Of a stretch of 64,000 bases of DNA, positions 20,257-27,520 are shown piece after piece. A program made the translations under genes and the position numbers. Each line of letters begins with the position of its first letter. Within the stretch, counting starts at the first letter, position 1. The notes below the pieces were generated by a model. It saw nothing but the letters and a program-made list of their open reading frames with translations, ran no database searches and was not told where the DNA came from. The DNA comes from an uncultured Senegalimassilia sp. Its GTDB lineage: Bacteria > Actinomycetota > Coriobacteriia > Coriobacteriales > Eggerthellaceae. The stretch spans positions 1 to 64,000 of the forward strand of contig NZ_CAKUAT010000002.1 of the NCBI RefSeq assembly GCF_934636665.1, in the 5' to 3' direction.

Positions 20257-21270
20257 CTAACGGCCCAGGCTTTCCTCGTGGCGCGCCCGCGCCTCGGGGC
20301 TGTAGCGCTGCGTATATCGTACATCGACCAGCTCAGCCACGATGGAGATAGCCAATTCCGCCGGGGTTTTGGCACCGAATTTCAGGCCGATGGGCCGCTT
20401 GATGCGTTCCCAGTCAGCCTCGGAGGCGCCGCGAGCCAGCACCAAATCGTGCACGGTGGAGTTCTTCCCCTTGCAGCCCATCATGCCGACGTAGTGCACG
20501 TTGTGCCTGACGGCCCACACGCAGCCCTCGGGGTCGAACATGTGGCCGCGCGTGAGCACGCACACGTAGTCGCCGGGCGCGGGGGCGAGCTTGTCCAGCT
20601 CGTCGAAGTTGCCGCCGTCGAGCAGCACGCGCTCGGCGTCGGGGAAGCGCTCGGGCGAGAGGTACGCCGGGTCGTAGTCGACCGCGGTGACGGCGAAGCC
20701 CACATGCGCGGCCAGCGCGCTCACCTCGGCAGCGGCGTCGGAAGCGCCGAGCAGCCACACGCGCACCTGGTTAAACAGCGGCACGGAAAGCCAGGTCAGG
20801 CCGTCGAATTGCTCGTTATGCATGCCGGGGCCGCGCGTGATGTCCTTCATCTGGAACACGTCGCGCGGGCTGGGCGTGCGCGCGGAGACGATCTCCTTCG
20901 CGTCGTTGCAGAAGAACACCATGCCGGCGCCGTCGGCCGAGCCGGTGTCGCCGTACTTCTTCGTGACCTCGTTGTCGGTGTTGGCCTGCGCGGCGGCGGG
21001 GTCGAACACCACCTTGAAGCCCAGCCATGCCAGGTCGCCCTCGGCCATGGCGCGAGCGGCGCGCTCGAAGGTGGGCGCGTCATCAGCGGTGAGGGCGGCG
21101 GAAAGTTTCCCCAGGTCATCGGGCGAAACATGCATGTTGCCCTTCAGCGCCTCAGCGGAAAAGCACGGGAAGTCGGCGGGCGAAAGCTCCACCGCGCGTC
21201 CCGCGCGCAGATCGGCGGCGATGCCCGCCAGCGTTTCCCTACTCAGCAAGGTGCACCTTGCCCTCCGCAT
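20257..21270 (-). CDS. XdhC/CoxI family protein
   Basis: A protein of about 337 residues whose C-terminal half is an XdhC Rossmann domain: VRVWLLGASDAAAEVSALAA (nucleotide loop), VTAVDYDPAYLSPERFPDA, VCVLTRGHMFDPEG and RPIGLKFGAKTPAELAISIVAEL are characteristic. XdhC proteins insert the sulfurated molybdenum cofactor into xanthine dehydrogenase-type enzymes. No molybdoenzyme gene is present here. It overlaps the 3' end of purN by 32 bases and lies between purN and purH, an unexpected place for this family; perhaps it links purine salvage to synthesis (inference). A TTG at 21249 after AAGGTG is an alternative start. Confidence 0.8.
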   Translation of the reverse strand: MRRARCTLLSRETLAGIAADLRAGRAVELSPADFPCFSAEALKGNMHVSPDDLGKLSAALTADDAPTFERAARAMAEGDLAWLGFKVVFDPAAAQANTDNEVTKKYGDTGSADGAGMVFFCNDAKEIVSARTPSPRDVFQMKDITRGPGMHNEQFDGLTWLSVPLFNQVRVWLLGASDAAAEVSALAAHVGFAVTAVDYDPAYLSPERFPDAERVLLDGGNFDELDKLAPAPGDYVCVLTRGHMFDPEGCVWAVRHNVHYVGMMGCKGKNSTVHDLVLARGASEADWERIKRPIGLKFGAKTPAELAISIVAELVDVRYTQRYSPEARARHEESLGR

Positions 21271-21853
21271 CGACGCTCACGCGGCCGGCGGCCAACCAGC
21301 CCAGCACGCGCGGGTACAGCTCGTGTTCCACCTGGTGGATGTGGGCTTCCAGGGTTTCAAGCGTGTCGCCCTCGGCCACGCGCACCGGCTCCTGCGCCAC
21401 GATGGGGCCCTTGTCGTAGTCCTCGTTGGCGAAGTGGACGGTGACGCCCGTGACCTTCACGCCCGCGTTGAACGCATCGGCGATGGCGTGCGCGCCCTTG
21501 AACGAGGGCAAAAGCGCCGGATGCAGGTTGAGCACGCGGTTGGGGAAGGCGTTGAGCATGACGGGCGTGACCTTGCGCATGTAGCCGGCCATGACCACGT
21601 ATTGCGCGCCGGCTTCCTGCAGCGCGGCCACAATCTGCGCGTCGGCCGCCTCGGGGTCGGCGTACTTTTCACGATTCATGACCAGCACGGGGATGCCGGC
21701 GGCGTTGGCGCGCTCGATGCCGTACGCATCGGGACGCGACGCGACCACCTTCACCACCTCGACGGGCAGGCCCTTCGCCGCCTCATCAAGAATGGCCTGG
21801 AAATTCGTGCCGCTGCCGGAGAGCAGCACGCCGATCTTCAACTTTTCGGACAC
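21239..21853 (-). CDS. purN: Phosphoribosylglycinamide formyltransferase
   Basis: The folate-dependent GAR transformylase of purine synthesis, 204 residues. KIGVLLSGSGTNFQAILD is the N-terminal nucleotide-binding loop, and YMRKVTPVML, RVLNLHPALLPSFKG and HFANEDYDKGPIVAQ hold the conserved Asn-His-Asp active-site triad. GTG at 21853 is preceded by AAAGG at seven bases; upstream in-frame ATG and other codons lack ribosome sites. First of the purN-xdhC-purH gene group, and its 5' side borders the accessory island. Confidence 0.94.
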   Translation of the reverse strand: MSEKLKIGVLLSGSGTNFQAILDEAAKGLPVEVVKVVASRPDAYGIERANAAGIPVLVMNREKYADPEAADAQIVAALQEAGAQYVVMAGYMRKVTPVMLNAFPNRVLNLHPALLPSFKGAHAIADAFNAGVKVTGVTVHFANEDYDKGPIVAQEPVRVAEGDTLETLEAHIHQVEHELYPRVLGWLAAGRVSVDAEGKVHLAE

Positions 21854-21960
21854 GAGACAGCCTTTCATCAAGCGGCGCCCAACCAGCCCCGCGATTCGCA
21901 CTATGCAACCAGTATACGTGCAGGCAGCAAGCCCAGCCCCCCGCTCTCGGCAAGCGCCAT

Positions 21961-22413
21961 CAAGTATTCAAGGGGAAGGAGAAACGAGAGGGCGCGTTCG
22001 CGAACGAGGCCGCCGCAGCATACACGACGTTCACGGACGAGGAGCTGCAGCGCTTCTGCCACACCATCGCGTTCCTCTGGCAGATACATCCGTTTTACGA
22101 GGGGAACACCCGTACCGTCGCCGTGTTCTCGGAGTTGTACCTGAACAGCCTGGGGTTTCAGGTGGCGAACGACCCCTTCGCCAAGCACGCGCGCTACTTC
22201 CGCGATGCGCTGGTGCGCGCGCAGTACCGTAACGCAGCGGCGAAGATCTTCCCCGACAACACGTTCCTGATGCGGTTCTACAAAAACGTGATCGGAGAAG
22301 ACGGCGGCGAAATGAATCGCGCGGACATGATCTGTGCCCGCCTGTTCGACGACCCCACCCTGCTACGCAACGTCGACCCCAAGGATGCGTTGCGTAAAGG
22401 GAAGGATGCGTGA
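21961..22413 (+). pseudogene. Remnant of a Fic-family protein
   Basis: The plus strand reads in frame through FLWQIHPFYEGNTRTVAVFS, a complete Fic motif (HPF-x-E-G-N-x-R), and on to a TGA at 22411-22413. The preceding roughly 50 residues resemble only loosely the helices before the Fic motif, and no start or N-terminal Fic region is found; the frame simply runs into the purN upstream region. I read this as a 5'-truncated AMP-transferase-type gene. A shorter expressed product from the GTG at 22123 would lack the catalytic histidine. Confidence 0.65.
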
Positions 22414-22436
22414 ACGGGGAACGGAGGCGTACTCAC
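22410..22436. repeat. Degenerate family B repeat
   Basis: GTGAACGGGGAACGGAGG followed by CGTACTCAC resembles one arm of the paired repeats at 34426, 36016, 38126 and 54963. It starts at the stop codon of the Fic remnant and has no partner arm. Confidence 0.55.
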
Positions 22437-22539
22437 TTCGGCAGTTCCTTAAACACTGATTTGGCTACATATAAATCAGGAAATCGCTCGGAGGAATGAT
22501 TCCGTTTCAGTACAGGCGGTCCCCCAATCTAACGGCATG

Positions 22540-22668
22540 AGCAGCGTGCCACCAATCTTTACTCGATTTTGGGCATGCGGGACCCTCCGTAACGTATGCG
22601 TCGATAGCACAAAATGATCCGTCGTGCTCGATATGAACCGGGTCGGACAACTTACGCTGCACTCAAGT
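22540..22668 (-). pseudogene. Decayed hsdS fragment
   Basis: On the minus strand this stretch aligns with the first target-recognition region of the intact hsdS (27340-27470) at roughly three of four positions: CAGCGTAAGTT, CGACGCATA, TTACGGA and GTAAAGATTGGTG are shared in order. It encodes pieces such as QRKLSDPVHIE and AIDAYVTEGPA but has lost its frame on both sides. It lies just upstream of hsdR, at the opposite end of the locus from hsdS. Confidence 0.75.
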
Positions 22669-22684
22669 GTTTATGAGTATGTCT

Positions 22685-22690
22685 TATAAT
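22685..22690 (+). promoter_or_regulatory. -10 box upstream of hsdR
   Basis: A consensus TATAAT lies 55 bases before the chosen hsdR start. No good -35 is visible 16-18 bases further upstream. Confidence 0.45.
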
Positions 22691-22744
22691 CATTGTCAAT
22701 ATTATGGGTGCATGGCTTTTACAATTACGCGGATAGGTTTCCTC

Positions 22745-25700
22745 ATGGTTTTCGACAAAGAGGCTTCGTTTGAAGAGGCGGTAATTACCGTACTGAAACA
22801 GCACGGGTGGAATGATGCGGAAGGAGTCCTTCGGTACCCCACCGAACAAGACCTTATCGACAACTGGGCAAAGATTCTATTCAACAACAACGCCGGCATA
22901 GACCGCCTGAACGGCTGCCCGCTTACGCAGGGTGAGATGGCGCAGGTCATCGAGCAAATCGAAACACTTAAGACCCCGTTGGCGCTCAACGGGTTCATCA
23001 ACGGCAAAACCGTCGCCATCACGCGCGACAACCCCGATGACGCCCTCCATCTGGGTAAGGAAGTCAGCCTGAAAATTTACGACCGGCAAGAGATCGCAGC
23101 AGGCCAAAGCCGTTACCAAATCGCCCAGCAGCCAATCTATCCCGCAAAAAGCAAAATCCTTAACGATCGTCGTGGTGATCTATGCCTGCTTATAAATGGC
23201 ATGCCGGTCATCCACATCGAGCTCAAGCGCAGCGGCGTGCCCGTAAGCCAAGCAACCGGCCAAATCGAAAAATACGCCCACGAAGGTGTGTTCACGGGCC
23301 TCTTCCGCCTGGTGCAAATCTTCGTGGGATTGACTCCCGACGAGGCACGGTACTTTGCCAACCCCGGAACAGGCGCGTTCAACCCCAACTTCTTCTTCCA
23401 CTGGGAAGACTTCAATAACGAGCTCGTCTGCGCAGGCGACAAACCTGGCACCGACGAATGGAAGAGATTCACCTCGACACTTCTCTCTATTCCCATGGCG
23501 CATCAGCTCATTGGGTTCTACACCGTGGCCGACAGCTCTGATGGTTGCCTAAAAGTCATGCGCAGCTACCAGTACTACGCCGCCGCAGCCATCTCAGACA
23601 AGGTCCGCAGATGTAAATGGGACGAACCACGCCACAGCAGCACACCCGGTCGCCCCGGTGGCTACATCTGGCACACCACCGGCTCCGGTAAAACCATGAC
23701 CAGCTTTAAATCTGCTCAGCTTATCGCCGACTCTCATGATGCCGACAAGGTCGTATTCCTAATGGATCGCATCGAGCTTGGCACCCAGTCGCTCTCGGAG
23801 TACCGCTCTTTTGCCGACGACGCCGATGACGTGCAGGGCACCGAGAATACGCAGGTCCTCAAGTCCAAACTCGCCAGCGACGACCCCAAGAATCGCCTTA
23901 TCGTCACCTCCATCCAGAAAATGAGCAACGTGAAGGCCGGCGAAGCCAGAATAACTCAAGCCGAGCTTGACCATCTTGCCGCCAAGCGTATCGTATTCAT
24001 CATCGATGAGTGCCATCGATCCACCTTCGGCGATATGCTCCAGGACATACGCCGCGCGTTCCCCAATGCCCTATTCTTCGGTTTCACGGGAACACCGATC
24101 CTCGATGAGAACCAGAAGAAGGGATCGACCACGGCCATGGTGTTCGGCGAATGCCTGCACCGCTACAGCATTGCTGACGGTATTCGCGACAGCAATGTGC
24201 TAGGCTTCGACCCCTACATGGTGACAACGTTCGACGACCACGACGTACGCGAAGCGGTTGCCCTCGAGCAAGCAAAGGCCGCAACCGTTGCCGAGGCCAT
24301 CTCCGACGACCGGAAGAGCAAGGTCTTCTACCACTATATGGACTCGGCAAAGGTCCCCATGGGACCGATGGTCGACAGCGCCGGCAACCACATCAAGGGA
24401 ATCGAGGATTTCCTCACCCGCGCCCAATACTGGCCCGGCACCCCGCACCACGGAAAGGTTGTAGAGGACATCCTGCGCCGTTTCCCTGTACTCTCCCACG
24501 GCAATAAGTTCCATGCAATCTTGGCGACGAGCTCCATCCCGGAGGCAATCGACTATTACCGAGCCTTCAAGGAACGCGCTCCGCAGATGAAGGTGGCCGC
24601 CCTTTTCGACCCGAACATCGACAACAACGCCGGCTCCACGGTAAAGGAAGACGCCCTGGCCGAGCTCATAGAAGACTATAACAAGGCTTACGACCAGGAG
24701 TTTACCATCCCTACATGGCCCGCCATGAAGAAGGATATATCGGCGCGCCTGTCCCACAAGAAGCCCTACGTCAACGTTGACTCCAACCGCGATTCCCGCA
24801 TCGACCTGCTCATAGTGGTGGACCAGATGCTCACGGGCTTCGATTCCAAGTGGCTCAACACGCTCTACCTCGATAAGGTCATCGATTACGAAAGTATCAT
24901 CCAGGCGTTCAGCCGCACAAACCGACTGTTCGGCCCCGATAAGCCTTTCGGGACGATTCGCTATTACCGCCGACCCCACACCATGAAGGGCTATATCGAA
25001 GCAGCAGTGAAGCTGTATTCGGGAGACCGCCCGCTCGACATGTTCGTCCAGAAACTACCAGACAATATCGCACTGATGGATGCGCGCCTGCAGGAGATAC
25101 TCATGGTCTTCGAGGCCGCGGGTGTTGGAGACCTCTCCAAACTCCCCGCATCGCAGGAAGCAAGACGCAAGTTCGCGAAGGAATTTGTCGAACTTAATGA
25201 ATTCCTTGAAGCCGCGAAAGTACAAGGTTTTACCTGGGAGCAAGACACGTACGTGTTCAAGAAGGAGCCTAAAGAAGGCGCGCGCTGCGGCGAGTCCATC
25301 ATCGTTCAGCCCATTATCGATGAGCGAACCTATCTCATCCTCGTACAGCGCTATAAAGAGCTCTTCTCTGGGGGTGCGGCGGACAGCGTCCCCGACGCAC
25401 CTTACGAACTCGATGGGCACATCACGGAAATCGACACAGGCCTCATAGACAGCGATTACATGAACTCTAACTTCGAGAAGTGGCTGAAGTGCCTAGAGCA
25501 AGACGATAAGGGCCTCGCAGCTGCACGCGAAGAGCTACACCGTTCTTTTGCATCTTTAAGCCAAGATGACCAGCGCTTCGCAGAGCTGTTCCTACACGAC
25601 GTGGAGCGCGGCGACGCAACCCTTAAGGAGGGCATGACGCTGAGAGACTACATTACGTCGTATGCCCACAAAGCCAAGAATGCTCAGGCCCAACGCGTCG

Positions 25701-25942
25701 TCGAAGCGCTCGGCATAGATGGCGATCTTCTCACCACCATGACCGCGCTTAACTTGACGGAATCGAACATAAATGAATTCGGGCGCTTCGACGACCTGAA
25801 AGACTCGGTAGACAAGGCTCGTGCCAAAGCTTTCTTCGAGCAGAAGGAAGGTAAAAGCCTGCCGCCGTTCAAGGTGAATACCCGCGCTGCAGCGCTTCTC
25901 AAAAAGTTTATCCTAGAAGGCGGCTTCGACATCGACGAGTGA
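22745..25942 (+). CDS. hsdR: Type I restriction enzyme, R (motor/nuclease) subunit
   Basis: A 1065-residue HsdR. The N-terminal nuclease core is visible as DRRGDLCLLINGMPVIHIELKR (PD-(D/E)xK type, near residues 140-160). The SF2 translocase follows with YIWHTTGSGKTMTSF (Walker A, near 313), IDECHRST (Walker B, near 420), FFGFTGTPI and QAFSRTNR (motif VI). The C-terminal third is helical and should bind the methylase. Start at 22745 (MVFDKEASFEEAV) fits known N-termini; the ATG at 22712 is an alternative. It is transcribed opposite to hsdM and hsdS with a recombinase gene between, an atypical arrangement. Confidence 0.93.
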   Translation: MVFDKEASFEEAVITVLKQHGWNDAEGVLRYPTEQDLIDNWAKILFNNNAGIDRLNGCPLTQGEMAQVIEQIETLKTPLALNGFINGKTVAITRDNPDDALHLGKEVSLKIYDRQEIAAGQSRYQIAQQPIYPAKSKILNDRRGDLCLLINGMPVIHIELKRSGVPVSQATGQIEKYAHEGVFTGLFRLVQIFVGLTPDEARYFANPGTGAFNPNFFFHWEDFNNELVCAGDKPGTDEWKRFTSTLLSIPMAHQLIGFYTVADSSDGCLKVMRSYQYYAAAAISDKVRRCKWDEPRHSSTPGRPGGYIWHTTGSGKTMTSFKSAQLIADSHDADKVVFLMDRIELGTQSLSEYRSFADDADDVQGTENTQVLKSKLASDDPKNRLIVTSIQKMSNVKAGEARITQAELDHLAAKRIVFIIDECHRSTFGDMLQDIRRAFPNALFFGFTGTPILDENQKKGSTTAMVFGECLHRYSIADGIRDSNVLGFDPYMVTTFDDHDVREAVALEQAKAATVAEAISDDRKSKVFYHYMDSAKVPMGPMVDSAGNHIKGIEDFLTRAQYWPGTPHHGKVVEDILRRFPVLSHGNKFHAILATSSIPEAIDYYRAFKERAPQMKVAALFDPNIDNNAGSTVKEDALAELIEDYNKAYDQEFTIPTWPAMKKDISARLSHKKPYVNVDSNRDSRIDLLIVVDQMLTGFDSKWLNTLYLDKVIDYESIIQAFSRTNRLFGPDKPFGTIRYYRRPHTMKGYIEAAVKLYSGDRPLDMFVQKLPDNIALMDARLQEILMVFEAAGVGDLSKLPASQEARRKFAKEFVELNEFLEAAKVQGFTWEQDTYVFKKEPKEGARCGESIIVQPIIDERTYLILVQRYKELFSGGAADSVPDAPYELDGHITEIDTGLIDSDYMNSNFEKWLKCLEQDDKGLAAAREELHRSFASLSQDDQRFAELFLHDVERGDATLKEGMTLRDYITSYAHKAKNAQAQRVVEALGIDGDLLTTMTALNLTESNINEFGRFDDLKDSVDKARAKAFFEQKEGKSLPPFKVNTRAAALLKKFILEGGFDIDE

Positions 25943-25946
25943 GCGG

Positions 25947-25975
25947 CATCATCATCCTTCATCAGCGTGAGCCAC
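25947..25975 (+). repeat. Left inverted repeat flanking the recombinase
   Basis: 29 bases, starting five bases after the hsdR stop, with the perfect 20-base core CCTTCATCAGCGTGAGCCAC. It matches the complement of 26946-26974 at 27 of 29 positions. Likely recombinase recognition site. Confidence 0.8.
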
Positions 25976-25999
25976 CACACATGATGAAGGAGACAAATA

Positions 26000-26929
26000 A
26001 TGCTCATCGCCATCACCGAAGACTCCCTCTTTTGCGATTACTACTCGCAATGGGTCAGTGTCTATAAAGAGGGAGCCATCCGCGAGGTCACGATGGGGAA
26101 ATATCGACTCACTCAATCTTGGCTTGCCAAGCTTATCCCTAACCTCAAAATCAAGGACCTGGACCGAACCTCGTATCAGCAGCTCATCAATGGTTACGCC
26201 GAGCATCACGAGCGGCAAACGACCATGGATTTTCACCACCAGCTGAAAGGCGCGATCCTCGACGCCGTTGATGAGGGTCTCATCCCGCGCGATCCCACGC
26301 GAAAGGCAATCATCAAGGGCAAGCAACCGCGGGCAAAGAAGATAAAGTACCTCAACCAATTCGAACTCCATGCTATGCTTGGCGACCTCGACTTGTCGAC
26401 AAGCGAACCAAGTTGGGACTGGCTTATTCTCATCGTCGCCAAAACAGGCCTGCGCTTCTCCGAGGCGCTAGGACTCACCCCCGAGGACTTCGACTTTGCC
26501 CATCAAACGCTTTCCGTAAACAAAACCTGGGACTACAAAAACGGTGGCGGCTTCGTTCCCACGAAAAACGCCTCGTCAGTACGGAAGGTTCAGCTCGACT
26601 GGCAACTAATAATGCAGCTTTCCGGGCTCTTGAGGAGCCTTCCCCCGACCGAACCAATATTCGTCAAGGGTAAGGTATATAACTCAACAGCGAACAGCGT
26701 ACTGGCACGCCACTGCAAAAATGTCGGCGCGCCGGTGATATCCGTCCATGGGTTGCGTCACACACATGCATCGCTCCTCTTGTTTGCCGGCGTATCCATA
26801 GCGAGCGTATCGAGAAGGCTCGGTCATGCAAGCATGACCACCACCCAGGAAACTTATCTTCATGTCATTCAAGAGCTTGAAAACAAAGACATCGACATCG
26901 TCATGAGAGCCCTTTCCACCCTCATATAA
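26000..26929 (+). CDS. Tyrosine recombinase / integrase
   Basis: A 309-residue site-specific recombinase. An N-terminal SAM-like core-binding region (YRLTQSWLAKLIPNLKIKDLD) precedes the catalytic domain: first Arg in KTGLRFSEALGL (near 150), HGLRHTHASLL (His-Arg, near 250), SRRLGHASMTT, and the tyrosine nucleophile in TTQETYLHV (near 284). AAGGAG lies seven bases before the ATG. It sits between hsdR and hsdS and is bracketed by 29-bp inverted repeats; its last 60 bases overlap hsdS tail to tail. This placement suggests a dedicated hsdS-shuffling recombinase rather than a phage integrase (inference). Confidence 0.92.
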   Translation: MLIAITEDSLFCDYYSQWVSVYKEGAIREVTMGKYRLTQSWLAKLIPNLKIKDLDRTSYQQLINGYAEHHERQTTMDFHHQLKGAILDAVDEGLIPRDPTRKAIIKGKQPRAKKIKYLNQFELHAMLGDLDLSTSEPSWDWLILIVAKTGLRFSEALGLTPEDFDFAHQTLSVNKTWDYKNGGGFVPTKNASSVRKVQLDWQLIMQLSGLLRSLPPTEPIFVKGKVYNSTANSVLARHCKNVGAPVISVHGLRHTHASLLLFAGVSIASVSRRLGHASMTTTQETYLHVIQELENKDIDIVMRALSTLI

Positions 26930-27519
26930 CCCATATCAGTAAACTGTGGCTCACGCTGATGAAGGGTGATGAGGGTATCGAGCTCGTCTAAGTATTTGCC
27001 GATTCTTACCTGTTCGTCTCTATTGGGTAAAGGAACCGTGGCATTCCCTACGAGCTCTTTGTTCAGGTTATTTACCGTGCTTCCAGAGGCGAACATTCGG
27101 TACTGGTCAAGCATTTGGGATGTGCCCAACATATGGCAGAGAAATACAGGATCAAATTGGTTTTGAGTATCTCGGATTAGCAGCCATCCGTCATGAATAC
27201 AGCCCTCAACAGCCATAATGTACGGTCTACCGAAGCTCATAGAGTTAGAGAGAACTAGGTCGCCTGGATATACTTGCCTCGTTTTCGAAAGCCCCTCGAG
27301 CTTAATTTTCTCTGAGGTAGAAGTGATGTATCGCCCCATGCTAGGCGCGTCACCAATCTTTACCCAGTTCAGCCCTGCGGGGTCTTCCGTAATATATGCG
27401 TCGATGGGACGAGGCGATCCGCCTCGCTCGATAAGAACCAGGTCAGAGAACTTACGCTGTTCCCAAGGGTCAGTAAAACCGACGAAGCGGATTTCAGGCA
27501 CATTGGTCTTTTCCGTCAT
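26869..27519 (-). CDS. hsdS: Type I restriction specificity subunit, half-length
   Basis: A 216-residue HsdS with only one target-recognition domain; usual subunits have two and about 400 residues. It opens with PEIRFVGFTDPWEQRKFSDL, continues through one recognition domain and reaches the central helix DEQVRIGKYLDELDTLITLHQRE. There the usual KLDLLKE-type continuation is replaced by an unrelated tail (PQFTDMGYMRV...) encoded by the complement of the recombinase 3' end. The switch point coincides with the right inverted repeat. Half-length S subunits can dimerise, so it may work, with a palindromic target. GGAGGTGA, inside the end of hsdM, is five bases before the ATG. Confidence 0.85.
   Translation of the reverse strand: MTEKTNVPEIRFVGFTDPWEQRKFSDLVLIERGGSPRPIDAYITEDPAGLNWVKIGDAPSMGRYITSTSEKIKLEGLSKTRQVYPGDLVLSNSMSFGRPYIMAVEGCIHDGWLLIRDTQNQFDPVFLCHMLGTSQMLDQYRMFASGSTVNNLNKELVGNATVPLPNRDEQVRIGKYLDELDTLITLHQREPQFTDMGYMRVERALMTMSMSLFSSS
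26946..26974 (-). repeat. Right inverted repeat flanking the recombinase, inside hsdS
   Basis: Complement of the repeat at 25947-25975 with 27 of 29 positions alike. Within hsdS it encodes TLITLHQREP, the central conserved region where hsdS genes recombine in phase-variable systems. Confidence 0.8.
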
Positions 27520-27520
27520 G

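Noticed and set aside
18226..21444. 1072-codon open frame on the plus strand
   Set aside because: It runs antisense through purH, the XdhC-like gene and purN. Composition (Ala/Arg/His/Leu/Val) and lack of recognisable domains mark it as a shadow.
22123..22413. Intact small Fic-related protein from the GTG at 22123
   Set aside because: It would start after the HPF-x-E-G-N motif and lack the catalytic histidine, so the region is better read as a remnant of a longer gene.
26000..26929. Recombinase as integrase of a prophage
   Set aside because: No phage structural genes, no tRNA attachment site, and inverted rather than direct repeats around it; a role at hsdS is the simpler reading.
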